Positions 11,180 through 23,390 of a stretch of 64,000 nucleotides of DNA are shown here, one piece after another; the first letter of the stretch is position 1; every line of letters begins with the position of its first letter. The translations under genes were made by a program, and so were the position numbers. Origin of the DNA: Sacculina carcini (lineage: Eukaryota; Arthropoda; Thecostraca; Sacculinidae); assembly GCA_916048095.2 (NCBI GenBank), contig OU696582.1:2119501-2183500 (forward strand), read 5' to 3'. Under the pieces are notes generated by a model. That model saw only the letters and a program-made list of their open reading frames with translations, was not told the origin of the DNA and did not search any database.

Positions 11180-13382
11180 AGAGAATTTTCCTGAAATGCT
11201 GCTGTGAAAGCCATTTATCTAAACGTTTGTCTACAAGATAACCTAATCTTCAGCCATGAAAATCTGTGTCACTTTGTCTGATGTACTTTCACTATCTGTG
11301 TACATTTCTTTGAAGAGAAAATGAATTGAATAGGTTGTGATATATCAATGGATATTTAGTTGTGCTTGAATGATATTTCCAAACAAATTCTTTTCTCCAT
11401 GAAATTCATTCCCAAATCAAGCACAGCCTAAAGATTTCAATAGATTTTGGGTCGTGTTAATATGCAGATGTGCTCTTTTGAGTACGAATTGTGATATAAT
11501 CAGAGGCGGACATAGGAAAATTTACCCTTGGGGCATGTAAAATTTTCGGCGTCCCCCGGTGGTTAGTTAATTAAATTCTCAATGTTTTTGTGATCAGCCT
11601 TAAAAATTTCATCCCATATAGATTGGCCACTGAATGAAATATATTCACATATACATTCATATGTACAGTGCTCATATCTACTATGTCGGTTGCCATCTAC
11701 GAGAAAAATATACTGCTTTTGTGAAAGAATACAATTTTTATTTATATACTCAAGGCATTTTGCAATGTTGCCCTTGTTGAAAATAGTCTCCAAGTGCAAG
11801 CTGTCGTGACACGATTTATTCAATCTGATTAATTAATTGGATCGACCAAACAGCTTCAAACATGCATTTGCCCAGTCTGGTCAAATATACGTAAATTTGC
11901 AGCACTAATTGTGGCATAACAAAAGAGGCTCATTCGCGGGCATCATATATCAATATTAGCTGCTGAATTAATCTCCCCATCTATAACTTTTACAATTTGA
12001 CTCGTTCCCACTGAAATCAAAATTGTCCCAGCTCAGATCAGATTTGTCCCAGCTGAAATCAAATTTGTCCCAACTGAAATCAAATTTGTACCAACTGAAA
12101 TTAGAATTGTCCCAACAAGAAACACAATGTATGTTATTGATTATATATTTAATATCCAACTATATTATTATCAGCATATGTTTCTTTATTTCACGTAAAT
12201 AAATTAATTCCAATTGGGACAGTGTTAAATTCAGCTGGGACAAACCAAATTGCAAACAGTATAGTTAGCAATTAGCTATTCTGCCGCCGTGCGCCAGTCT
12301 AAACTGCCCTCAAATATAAAGTGACCATTTTCTGAATCTGTAAAAAGAGCACACTTTTGGGCAAGCGCAAAAATGGACGTTTTCATTGAGAAAATGAACT
12401 TTTCCTAGCTCAAATTTTGTCGGTTGCAAACCATTGCACCATGCACACTCGTTGGGGGACATATAGAATTTAGCTACTCAAACTACATAAGCCCTGGACA
12501 TTTGAAGGATTTCAGAAAAAAAGCTCCGGAAAAGTTGGAGAGTCCCAAAAAAGAAAATTTTCTGGGAAAAATGGACGTGTGGTCGCAATATTTTGAGGTA
12601 TTTGGTTTGATTTTAGCACTTGAGCTTCTGTGTATGCAAATGTGCGTATGTGCGTGTGTTTTTTTGCGATTGTGTGTGTGTGTGTGCATGTGTAGCCGTA
12701 AAAATGATCGATTAAAATTCACCTTCAACGCAGATACCAATGCCAAATAAACATTGCACGTCCAGGTAAGATTTGAGATGATTCACCTGCAGATCAATAT
12801 CATCTTAAGTATGCACATATGATTAGTGTTAGAGCTACATTGGGCCCCGATTATAATCGCAGTGCTTGCAACGACTGTGCAACAGCCTTGCAACATTATA
12901 CGACAGAAATCCGCAAGTTCGCCAGATTTCTGATGTAAGTGAAACCTCTTCATGTTTACTTTCCGACCACCGCATTCGAAGGCGCCATAATGAGTGTAAA
13001 AATTATGTATATAAAAATGAAACCAGGTTTGTCATATGCCTGTCAAATACGATTTTATACTGACACGTGGTTTCAATAGGAATGAAGTATAGGAAGCATT
13101 AATTTTGAGTTTTTTACTTGTAGAATGGAAATGTGCAAGTGGTCTGAGACGGTCTAGGCTGAATGTGTAAATGTGTAAAAGGCACAAAAACGTTTCTATA
13201 TTCTTCATAGATTTTAGGTTAGGTTAGGTTTAGCGTTCTAATGTAATGTGCTGCCTTTGCAGGAGGCGAGGGACTAGAAGAAATTACTTGAATCAAATTT
13301 TCTCAATCTAATGTTCTTGATTCCTTACACATTTAGCGTCAACCGTCTAAGACAGCGTTCAAAAAGTGTGCGTTTTCATTCG
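11180..13382. other. AT-rich intergenic region, no gene recognised
   Basis: Holds the 21-bp tandem repeat at 12000-12118 and a short TG tract near 12670-12690. ORFs at 11563-11823 (-) and 12424-12750 (+) show no recognisable domain and no splice support, so I do not call them genes. Confidence 0.5.
12000..12118. repeat. 21-bp tandem repeat
   Basis: About five diverged copies of a unit resembling tcccaactgaaatcaaatttg. The - strand reads it as a 7-residue FSWDKFD-type repeat within a 63-codon ORF, probably without coding significance. A lone unit-like stretch recurs at 12215-12245. Confidence 0.8.
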
Positions 13383-13735
13383 TGGTCGTAGCTTGGGGTG
13401 AGAGATACGGGTGACATGTTTTAGGGGGTGGCACAAGAGAAGCTGAAAACGTTAAATTAACGTTATATCTCAGTCGCATTTCTGATTATACAATTTCATA
13501 TTTGTTGTAAAATCTCAAACAACTGAATGGAGACAGGATTGATTGAAAATAATGATCTTCTCCGATTAGGTGACTGGAAGAATGCACTATTATAAGAGAT
13601 AGTCGTTTCAGCTATATCGACATATGTACTTGCTAATTCCCTATTACAGTCGTGTTTAAGCGCACAGTCTCTGGCGGCTAAGTGACCAGCAAGTATACAT
13701 GATGAGGACGGCATATAGCCTAGTGCAAAGCACAA
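13383..13735 (-). mobile_element. hAT-like element fragment related to 526-1226
   Basis: The segment 13540-13720 is a clear inverted relative of 580-770. Shared blocks are gcactattata, cctattacagtcgtgtt and ctaagtgaccagcaagtat. Both copies keep an open frame encoding a similar peptide core (LAGHLAARDC, HDCNRELAS), so a decayed coding exon of the parent transposon is possible. Confidence 0.55.
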
Positions 13736-14221
13736 AAAACACCGATCATATTCAACACATGAATGGTGAATCTTTACTCATTCACTGCCTAAAAATATAT
13801 CTTCAATTCAATGTGTTTATAATTGAAAAACAAACGTTAACCATTTGTATATGCTAAACTATTTCTACAATATTTGGTTCAAAATATTTGGTTTCAAAAT
13901 TAAATAAATTCATGATATCTTATTAATTTACTTTCCCATTGAAAATTAATATTTGAAAGTATTATAATATTTCTCCAATTGTAATTGGGTAATTAGTCCA
14001 ATTTCTGGCATTTTGCGTTCATTGGAAGAGATGGTACTGTTGTTTGATCCGGTGGCCAAGGGGAGGAAAAAGTTTGAAAACCACTGAGCCGGCTATAGCG
14101 AGAGCAAGATTAGCAGGCCTGCAGCCAAATTTAACTGTTTACGCAATGAAGGCGTTTGAGATTACACGCTGACGCCATAATTACGCCACCTGAATCACCA
14201 CTACCATATCTGGCCATACTG

Positions 14222-14268
<47 letters not shown>

Positions 14269-15961
14269 ACGCGCGCGTGTGGCGTCAAAGCCGCGATAAA
14301 ACGAATTCAACCGCCACGACATCGCTGCAACAGTTTTCCAGTGGTGACGTGGCAGGTTTGTCACATCACCTAATCTCAAACGGGGTATTTACACGTGAGG
14401 CGTGGTCGAGGCTTCCGCAGTTCAAGTTATCTAGAGCAGCGTGACCGAACAGCTCACATACGCTGCCTGGTCCTTAGCGTGAGGTTGTTGTCTTGAAAGC
14501 TGGAAGGCTTGAAGACTTCAAGGAGGAACAACTTGGCAAGAGCGCAGTCCTTGAGAAACGCTGCATCTTCAGGTAGGTGTAATACTGTGAAACACTATCA
14601 TAGGTGGTATCATTGACTAATGAAATTTTTCAGAGCTTAATGTCTGTGACTGATTGTTATACTTGTGCTCTTAAATAGCCGTTCAATACTCATTTAAAAA
14701 ATGATTATACAAATTTATATTGTTATATTAAGTTGAAATATTATATTGTGTGTGTTCGTGCAGTGACTTTTCAACATGTTGTTCAAGTTGTATACACATT
14801 ATATTTTTCCGTATTGACAAAATCTCTGGAAAGTAAGTGTTGTTGTTTGGGAGGCCATTGTTACGATAGTATTGTTGATAACTCTGTGATTTTTAGTGGA
14901 TTTGTACAATTCCAAATGAGACAAGATATTATGAATAAATATTATTAAACACTACACAATTTTAATATAAAATTAAACTAGACTACTGCTAGAAAAATGA
15001 CGCTTTGTATTTCAACATTTCTGCTTTAGTGGTGTTTTTTTGGAGGTGGAGAAAAATTAAAGACTGGTGCTGTATTTTTCGAATAGCCGAAACAGCCATT
15101 TTCACCAGATACATTTAGTGGATCACCCGGCGATGCGATGTATGCCTAAAGAGGGACTGCCAAGTGGCGAATTAAATATCGGACAGAAGAACAAATGTGT
15201 GTTCTTATCAATCCGAATCCGAATTCTGACATTAAATTTGATGGAACAACTGAATATATTGAAGGGCTGGCTCATTAAAAAGAAATGTATTAGAGGTGGA
15301 AGGGTATGAGAATATGGGTACGAATATATATGTGTTGGTAAATTTATAATAAAAAAATACACTAGTTTCGAACTCAACCACAGGAAATTGAATCGATGTC
15401 ATGATTTGACCACAAAAAAACCATCAATAATTTTCCATTCATATTACAATACTAATTAATTTCTGGTTGATTTTTTGTCAACCGTAAATTTTAATCGGCG
15501 TTATTTTAGCCGTCTGAAAAATGTTCAATCTGCTTGGTGTTGTCAGTAATTATATTAAACCTGAAACATTTGTTCTTCCCTGATATATTTCTTTCAGTTT
15601 TGCAAAAGCAATACAAGTCCTTTTGAGTCCGTCCACTAATATGAATGTTTCTTATATGCTTTCAAATATGAATGCTTAATATATGGCTCGATCAACCCAT
15701 TGCAGAATTGACGTCACGTTTGGTTCATACTAGTTGTATGGGAACAGCTCAGAAATGCATGCAACACATTCAATACAATGGGCGTATTTCAATCCACAAT
15801 ACAATGGAGGTATCACAATTTCCGCGCTCATATTTCGCTTATCACGCTACGCCGGGCTTGGTTGATACGGTAGCCTAGCCTCTCCTAGGCTTGGTCGGAA
15901 ATAAAACGTGACCAAACCTGAGGAGCGGCTAAGGTTGGCCGCATTCACTTCTACGCAGACT
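13736..15961. other. AT-rich intergenic region with repeat fragments and one exon-like GC island
   Basis: Contains a hAT-type right end (tgaaaaccactg, ending 14086) and a (CA)n tract at 14228-14269. A more GC-balanced stretch at about 14390-14573 ends in a good donor (cttcag/gtaggt), which could be a non-coding first exon of an unknown + strand transcript. The segment 15180-15300 is homologous to 49570-49715 (hAT-like element interior). No protein-coding exon was recognised. Confidence 0.35.
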
Positions 15962-16116
15962 CAGTGGCGACTCCAGGGAGGGATAGAAGGGCTGAAAAAC
16001 ACCAACTAATCTTAATCATGAACATTTTGAGTGTTATTCCTCGCGTTTTGCCAAGCCCAATCTTTTTCTATAGCCCCCTCAGCACCCCCACCAGATAAAT
16101 CCGGGCACCGCCACTG
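15962..16116 (+). mobile_element. MITE, CAGTGGCG family, short copy
   Basis: The left end cagtggcgactcc and the right end gcaccgccactg form an inverted repeat related to the CAGTGGCGGCGCC family. The interior keeps the aagcccaa and cccctcag motifs of the family. The target duplication is unclear. Confidence 0.6.
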
Positions 16117-16302
16117 GCAGTGGTTTTATTAAGAGCGCAACGAGACACCATACAAGCAACACAACTTTCATCAGACTACAATTTCTGCTTGCATTTTTGC
16201 ATTAGGTATGGTTGGTATGGTAGCGTTGTCATTTACAAATTGATCACAGGCGCGTGTAGTTCGGTGCTTAGCGTGCAATTACACCTAGGTAGTTGCTACA
16301 CG

Positions 16303-16610
16303 GTTAAAGTGGCAGCTGCTACACGGGAAGAAGTCGAAGCTTATGAACACACAGGTGTGACCCGTGCAGCTCGCTGCCACCGCAGAAACGACCCTCTCCA
16401 CACTATGACGCCACATGGACGGAAGACGTATTAGAGAGGGACACCTCCCCAGAATACATGACACAACACATTACTGATATCTGGTACAATCATTTACTGC
16501 TGGGTGGACAGGGGCTGTCGGATTATAGAATTCGCCCAAAAAAATTCTCCTCCGCAGGGTTTCAAACCACGGACTTGTTAGGCGGGTGTGCTCCCACTAC
16601 ACCAGAGTCC
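16303..16610 (-). mobile_element. tRNA-Val-derived SINE, copy 1 (full-length, inverted)
   Basis: Reverse complement of the copy at 43121-43460, running from the gttaaag tail (16303) to the ggactctggtgtagtgg head (16610). Internal blocks gtgctcataagcttcg-like, ctgcggtggcagcgag and ccacccagcagtaaatg are shared among four copies in the window. Confidence 0.85.
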
Positions 16611-16705
16611 AATTAATCCGTAAACCGTGTGTTGTCTCAATGGTGTGAATTTTCAATAAATATATGTTTTCCTTGCGCTATTATCGTTCATTACGTACGC
16701 TCAAT

Positions 16706-18150
16706 CAACAACAACAACACACATGTATTTAATATAGCGCACACAATAATTACAAGTGCGCGACAGGCAAAATACGACTGGAGCAAGTGGAAAAATTGGG
16801 TCGACTGGGGAAGTTGGGTAAAATATAAACTGCAGCGCAGAACAGAAACACAAACATGTAGCAATTATGAGTCCGCAATATGTAACGAAATGTGCAAAAG
16901 AGAGATAAATCATTACATCAAAGAAAAACCGATTAAATCAATATCGATAGGAAGAATCAATCAATTATATCATTGCAAACAAGTGAACTAAACTATGAAG
17001 ACTCTGAGGCCAAAGATAGGAAATGTTTGTGGAGTTCAGAGGAGAAAGATGAGTAGGATTTCATTCGGAGGAGGCGAGGAGGAAGTGAATTATAAATGCG
17101 GGGTGCAGAAAAAAGAATGATTTCGCAGACCAAGTGGACTGGTTCAACGCAGGGGGACAGATTAGAGAAGTAGGATGACGACGTGAAGAACTCTCTTGAA
17201 CCAGAAGGAGTGAGCGTAGAGAGGAAGGGGGTGAAGGTACACCAAACAGCAAATTTTGTAGCGAATTCGGAAATGAGCAGTGAGCCAACCAAGGCGGTGA
17301 AGGTGAGCTGAAGTGGGTGTTTTGGGAGGAAGTTTAAGAACGAAGCGACATGCAAGGTTGATAATGGATTGTAGATGGCGGATAATTTTGAGAGGAAGGT
17401 GAAAAAACAAGGAGTTAGAGTATTCTAGGCGAGTAAAAATGTAAGAATTGACTAGAAGAACAGCCGAAGATTCGTCCAAAAGAGAACGTATGTGATAAAA
17501 TTTTCTCAGAATGAAACGGCAAGAGCGAGTGAGTTGAGAAAAGCGCTGAGAAAATGATATTGTCGGATCAAATGTAATGCCAAGGTTGCGAATTTGAGAA
17601 GCTAGAGGCAAGGAGACAGTGGTAGGGGTTATCCTTGGAGGATGAAAAGCTATGTAGACTGTTTTGTCGTGATTAAGAAGGAGGTACATGGAGGCAGCAC
17701 ATGACGAAATATGGGAAAGAAGTTTAGATACCAAAGTAGAATTATGTAAAGATAGGGGAAAGTAAATTTGTACATCGTCAGCATAGACGTGAAAGGAAAT
17801 AGGGTATTCTCTGAGGGCAGAACAAAGTAACGAGACGTAGAGGTTGAAAAGGAGTGGTCCCAGGAGAGAACCCTGTGGGACGCCAGAAGTCAACGGAACA
17901 TTAACAGACATCCGGGAATTACAGCGGACAGAAAAGGAACGTTTATGAAAATAGGAAGAGAAAAGAGAAAGAGCTGAAGAAGAAAGGCCAATATGGGCGA
18001 GATCTTCACAAAGAATGGAATGATTGACGAAATCAAAAGAAGATGAAAAATATAATGATATTAGCAGAACAGATTTGCCGAAGGAAAAGTTTGAAAAAAT
18101 GTCATTAGTGAGGCGAATAAGAAGAGTTTCAGTTGAATGATTTGACATAC
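16706..18150 (-). mobile_element. L2-like LINE, copy A (5'-truncated, frameshifted)
   Basis: Runs from a (CAA)n-type 3' tail and conserved 3' hairpin (16706-16762) up to the abutting 3' tail of the next element. ORF 17162-18148 encodes the palm of a reverse transcriptase, with SGVPQGSLLGPLLF and ISFHVYADD motifs characteristic of the CR1/L2 group. The C-terminal stretch (SAPRIYNSLPPRL) continues in another frame at 16993-17355, so the copy carries at least one frameshift. The 5' half and the endonuclease are absent. Confidence 0.85.
17162..18148 (-). pseudogene. reverse transcriptase fragment of L2-like LINE A
   Basis: A 328-codon open frame beginning in the middle of the RT domain. The catalytic YADD is present near residue 122. 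The frame is lost before the C-terminus, which continues as a separate ORF. This is a remnant without endonuclease or ORF1 and is presumably inactive. It would act on element RNA at nicked DNA if it were intact. Confidence 0.8.
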
Positions 18151-19092
18151 AACAAACAACAACAACAACACATGTATTTGATATAGCGCTCTAATTATCA
18201 TAGGCGCGAGGAACGGCTAGTTATAAAATGTACACAATGTGGAATTAACAAAACAGTATCGCATAAACAAAGATATAAGCAGCGATATACTATGAAGGAA
18301 CAACTGAAAATAACTACGGATCAATAAATCAAACAGTTATTCACACAATATAATTATTCATCAGAGGAGACACCGAGAAGACATGTACAAAGAGAAATGG
18401 AAAAAGACCTGAAAGAGAGAGAAGATCGAATTTTAAGAGGAAGTTCATTAAACAAACGAGGTCCAGAGAAAAAAAGAGATTTCGAAGACCAGGTGGAGTC
18501 GTTGAGAGCACGGGGACAGTAGAAACTACGTGATAGTGAGCGGCCCGGACGATCAGAAACAGTGAGAAGGGAACGGAGATAAGGAGGAGCAGAGTCGGAG
18601 TGGATGATATTGAAGATGATGCAGCAAACCTTGTGATGGATTCGCTGCCGTGCAGGAAGCCATCCAAGTTGGCGGATGAATTTCGAGGTGGGAGTTCTCG
18701 GTGGAAGAAGAAAAACAAAACGGCAAGATTAGTTTATAATTTTCTGAAGCGAGCGTATATTTTTACAAGAAACATGGAGATAAAGAGAGTTACAATAGTC
18801 TAACCTGGAGGAAATTAAGGACTGTACAAGTGTGATTGCTGTTGCATTATCAAGGAATCGACGGATAGGATAAAGTTGGCGGAGAATAAGACGACAGGAG
18901 CGAGTCACACGTGAGATGTTAATTGAGAAAGAGAGATTTTGGTCAAAATGTACACCAAGATCACGAACACACTGAGATAGGGGTAATGAAATTATTGGAG
19001 GAGATAATTTGGGAGAATGAAACACAATATATTCTGACTTGGAATGGTTCAAAAGTAGGTGGCGTGATGAAGCCCAGGATGTAATATTATTC

Positions 19093-19372
19093 TGTAAGAA
19101 AACGACAGGTGTATTAACAAAAACAAAACAAACAACCAAATTTAACACACTTACAGACAAAACAAACAACCAAATTGGTCACACTCACAGTGATGAAAAA
19201 ACTCAGCAATTCTCGCAAACCACCAAAAACTCTACTCTCCTCAATCCCTGTTCGGCCCATCAACACCTCACACCCCTCACCACCTTGTCACCCTCGCGCC
19301 ACAATACGAAGCAAACGTGTTACACCAAGAATCACAAGAATCACATTCACCTCTTGCGATCATCTTCACACA
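19093..19372 (-). repeat. 3' LTR of the Ty3/gypsy element
   Basis: 280 bp beginning TGTAAG and ending CACACA as read on +. Aligned by eye to the other LTR it shows about 15 substitutions and one gap. It carries an internal direct repeat of a cagacaaaacaaacaacc-type segment. Confidence 0.85.
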
Positions 19373-21192
19373 CCTCCTGATTCTGAGCATGAATCACCAC
19401 CATCTTCAGACGAATATTGCATGACGCAATCATTGGATCGTACTGGCAGTCGCCGTGTTCTCCTTGCGCGAGTTGCTGGCATCATCTCAGACTCTCTGCC
19501 AGATCCCTCCTCCTCTCCAGCTGAGACGTCATCCTCCCTGTCATCGTCGTTGTCCAACCCTTCATAAATCGAGTAATCGTCACCATCATCTGCTCCCACA
19601 TCTTCCTCATCTGTACGTGGTGGTGCACCAGCTGGTATGACCGTGATCCGATGTGGAACTGGAGCCTCTGCAGCTGCTCGAGGCTGCATGTTTCTGTCGT
19701 TGCGGTTGACTCCATTGACCTCATACGTGCGTGACGACACAACTTTGGTGACCACTCCAGGTTTGCTCCTCACATCACATCTGCTGCCAGGGTTTCGAAT
19801 CCAAACCAAATCACCCACATTGAACTTGCATTCGGCATCCCAACAATCACTTGGCACACTGACTTCTTCATCCTGCATGCGCACAGCATAAGTATAAATG
19901 ACATCAACTGGCCGACTGCCTCCTTTATGTGGCGAAACATTATATAACCAAAGCGCTTCGTCCACACCACATTGCTTGGCAGCACATATCTCTTTGACAG
20001 TGCGATGTACACGCTCAGCTATGCCATTGCCACCAGGCCGGTAGACGCATCGTAAACGAACGACAACATTCCACGACCGCATCATCTGCATGAACTCACC
20101 GCCATGGAAAGAAGCGTCGTTATCAACGAGCACTTCAGCAGGGGTTCCTCGCTCACGGAACCACCGCTGAAACGCATCCGCCGTCTCCTTGCTGCTTCGT
20201 GACGACATTTTCTTCCACATAGCAAAGCGCGATGGTCCACAGTCAATGCAGGTTAGATACAACACGTCGCCGACATGCGTAAAGTCAGCTGCCAACCTAG
20301 ACCACACTTCCGAAACCGCCAACGTTCCCTGCAGTCGTGGAGGCGCAGCAACACGCAGCGAGTTGCACACATCGCCTGCTCTAACTACCGCAGCCACCTG
20401 TCGGCGAGTCACATTCAGATGCTTCCGACGGCAGAAGTAGCGCGTCTTGCCTACGCCGGGATGACCAGCATTGACATGAATGCGATGCATCGTCTCTTCT
20501 GATGATACCATGGCACAGCATGTCTGTCGACGCAGCCAAGTTGTTGGCATTCGAGTCAATTGATCGGCCTTGTTTGCCGATGACGCCACCCTCACAACGG
20601 TCACCGACAACGCATACTCGTCTATCAGACTTTGAATCATCTGTAGGCGCCGCCGGATGACCATCTCACTACTAGCCGACGTATGGAGCCGTTCGCGGCG
20701 ACTCAGCAGAGATGACACCCAAGCATAGACCGTCATTGAATCCGTCAACACAGTAAGGTCAGTCATGCCCAACTTTATGGCCAAGTTGAGACCTTTGACG
20801 ACCGCATCCAACTCGGCCACATTTATGTGGTGCTCATCACGACGAAGCCACGATGCGTCATCAATCATCTTGCCTTCAACCTCAACACCAGCTCCAACTG
20901 CCAAACTGCTCGCATCAACCCAGACGTTGGCGTGTTCACCAACAATTCGCCACTGGCCATGAGCCGGGTCGGCCGTCGCTGCCCGCTCACACAACTCCTG
21001 CAAACACTTCTGCACTGAGGCATCGGCTATCGGCTCATCCCATTTTCTATGCATTGCACACGATGACGCCATGCGTTTAACCACAGACGCTGCTACTCGC
21101 AGCCAACCAAGCACTGGGTAGTGTGCTACGAGCGTAAAGCACACGGAAAACACCTTCCTTAACGTCAGTGGAGGCGGTGGACACACCGGCAA
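19366..21192 (-). pseudogene. RNase H and integrase part of the Ty3/gypsy pol
   Basis: A 608-codon open frame. The N-terminal third holds an RNase H-like domain (WVDASSLAVGAG, then NVAELDAV and LTDSM, giving the acidic residues). An HHCC-like zinc region (HVNAGHPGVG) follows, then an integrase core with a D,D,E arrangement (ADFTHVG, VDNDASF, AERVHR). A GPY/F-like stretch (FNVGDLVWIRNPG) comes next, then an acidic tail. It would process and integrate element cDNA in the nucleus. The RT catalytic centre (YVDD near 21370) lies just upstream but is cut off by in-frame stops, so the polyprotein is broken. Confidence 0.85.
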
Positions 21193-21482
21193 CGCATTGT
21201 CACGACGCTAACACAAACCGTCAACTGTGTCACAAACATGCAATCCCAGCACGCGTGCGCCATCCGCCACCCTCACCAGCTCTTTCGATTCCAGTCCATT
21301 AGTTGCAAGATGGGCTTCACTCGCTCAGGCAACACGCGACCGGCATCAATAAACACATCGTCAACGTAAGCTGATGTTCCATGATGCACATCTTAGTCCA
21401 TCTGCAAGACCAACTGAACCACAGCTTGCATGACTAGAGGTGCAGTCTTCAGTCCAAACCCTAAACGTGTCAGGCAATATCG

Positions 21483-22109
21483 TTATCCATCTATCACAAC
21501 AGTTTGATATGGCCAAAGTTCTCGCGACACACCCACCTGCAAATACGCCTTAGTCAGATCCAACAAGTGAGTGTTGTCCCCCATACGACGCCAGACACGC
21601 AGTTTTTCCTGACACACGTCTACATCAGCAGTGTGTGCACCCAGAAATGAGTTCAGCTGGCGGAAATCCAATACAGGCCGAACCTTATCTTTATTGTCTT
21701 GCCGCACTGCCATCAGTGACACCAGACATTTGGGTGGCCCAAACTCAGCCTCATCGTACTTCACTAGCCAACCTTTACGCATCCATGTCTGAATCTCCAG
21801 TCTCCACTCATGCACATCAGCTTCTAGTACATGATATGCAGCAACAGTGTTACCAAGATGACCTGGCGCCTGGCCATCTTTCCACTTCCAACGGCACTGC
21901 CATCTCTGCTCAGTATGATCAAACCAAACTTCAAAATCAGTAGTCTCATGACGATGATCTCGAGAGACACCATCGCTACACACTGAGCTCTCTTTGGGCA
22001 CATCCACTACCTTGTCACATGCAGTTTGAGTAAAAACAGCTGAGCCAACCGCACACACACTTCTCTTCTCTTCTGTTGCCTGTGTTCCAAATTTCACCAT
22101 GCTGTTCAA
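21483..22109 (-). pseudogene. N-terminal reverse transcriptase part of the Ty3/gypsy pol
   Basis: A 208-codon ORF containing the early RT motifs (KVRPVLDFRQLNSF, then HLLDLTKAYLQV with the first catalytic aspartate). It stops at 21481-21483, just before the region where the YVDD motif is still visible in the same reading direction. A second stop lies about 90 bp further on. The copy cannot make a full RT. Confidence 0.8.
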
Positions 22110-22132
22110 AATGAATACACCACCTAAGGTAC

Positions 22133-22489
22133 CTAACCTGTGTCAACCACACATTCTGTCTTTCCAATCAACTCCACATCTGCACCACTGAGTGTGTAAA
22201 GTGTTGAACTCGATGGTATGCACTTGTTACAAACCTTCTCACTCACAATGCACATGGAACACCCACTGTCAACCAGCACTGCACATGGCTGACCATCCAC
22301 CAGCATAGTGAGTGATGGTAGTTCGTTCACTGTCGCGGTGGCACCGGCACTGGCAAGTACGGTGCAGGTGGTGCACCTCGCCCGTTTACCGCCACACATC
22401 CTCTTGCCATGTGACCTTCTTGTCCACACTTGAAGCATACTGTATTTGCGTGCTGGCATTGGCGTGCCATATGACCCGGCTGACCACAA
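22133..22489 (-). pseudogene. aspartic protease part of the Ty3/gypsy pol
   Basis: A 118-codon ORF with the retropepsin active-site region (AVLVDSGCSMCIV) following a hydrophobic strand. It overlaps the end of gag in a different frame, consistent with frameshift expression or with decay. Confidence 0.7.
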
Positions 22490-23154
22490 TTAAAACACCT
22501 CTGTACTCTCCGTTCTATGGGCACTGCACGAGCTGGCTGCTTTGTCGCCACAGCACAAACTGCCTCACTCGTCTGTGACCTCTGATAAATACCACGAGCA
22601 CGAGTAAGCAGCACCTGAAGTGTATTCCCAGAATCAGTGCTATTCTCAACTGCCTGTGACATATCAACTGGCAAGCCAGTCACAAACGCACATTTCAACA
22701 ACTTTTCTGGTACACCACCCATTGCATCTGCAAGCATTTTCAAAGCAGTCAAAAATGTGTCTGGGTTCTCACCTGGTTGCATGCGACGTGATGCCAATCG
22801 ACTGTATGCTGTGTACATATTAATGCCAAAAGCATCATACAATGTCTGCTTGAGCACTTTAGGATCAGCCTTCTCTTCAGCTGACAAATGAAAGCATGTA
22901 TAAAATGCACAGCTTCGCAAGCGAGAAGGCAAGACTTTGGCGAAATCAACTCCTCTCTGTGTGCAAATAATCTCTGCACAAGTGTACCACTCAACCACAT
23001 CACCTGTGCCATCAAAAACAGGCACCAGTCGATCCACCTCAGCATTACTACTACCCACAGCCCCACTACCATCAGCAGGAAACAGATCTTGATTGATCTG
23101 GCCGGTTAGCTTGTGAGAGAATGACAGATGTATTAACAAAAACAAAACAAACAA
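22327..23154 (-). pseudogene. gag of the Ty3/gypsy element
   Basis: A 275-codon ORF: a capsid-like helical region (KQTLYDAFG, PDTFLTALKMLADAM) followed by two CCHC zinc knuckles (CFNCGQPGHMARQC and CFKCGQEGHMARGC). The first ATG lies inside the LTR, so the true start is uncertain. The product would package element RNA into cytoplasmic particles. Confidence 0.8.
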
Positions 23155-23390
23155 CCAAATTGGTCACACTCACAGACAAAACAAACAACCAAATTGGTCA
23201 CACTCACAGTGATGAAAAACTCAACAATTCTCGCAAACCACCAAAAACTCTACTCTCCTCAATCCCTGTTCGGCCCATCATCACCTCACAATCCTCACCA
23301 CCTTGTCACCCTCGCGCCACAATACGAAGCAAACGTGTTAGACCAAGAATCACAAGAATCATATTCACCTCTTGCGATCATCTTCACACA
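23112..23390 (-). repeat. 5' LTR of the Ty3/gypsy element
   Basis: 279 bp beginning TGTGAG and ending CACACA as read on +. It is the partner of 19093-19372 at roughly 94% identity by eye. Confidence 0.85.

Larger units (their letters stand above)
19093..23390 (-). mobile_element. Ty3/gypsy-type LTR retrotransposon, degenerate
   Basis: Two direct LTRs (19093-19372 and 23112-23390) flank gag, protease, RT, RNase H and integrase pieces on -, in Ty3/gypsy order. It is inserted in LINE B with 5-bp flanks tattc/tattt (4 of 5 match). A short purine run (caggagg) lies directly before the 3' LTR. No convincing tRNA primer-binding site was recognised. The coding region is split into at least three frames with in-frame stops, so the copy should be inactive. 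The GPY/F-like region after the integrase supports Ty3/gypsy rather than BEL/Pao. Confidence 0.88.

Noticed and set aside
12424-12750. 108-codon ORF as a gene
   Set aside because: It ends in a TG-derived stretch, has no domain, and its codon composition is like the AT-rich flanks.
16629-16991. 120-codon + strand ORF
   Set aside because: It overlaps the 3' untranslated end of the L2-like LINE on the other strand.
19093-23390. BEL/Pao assignment of the LTR element
   Set aside because: The RT motif LDFRQLN ... LDLTKAY and the GPY/F-like stretch fit Ty3/gypsy better. I could not run a phylogeny.
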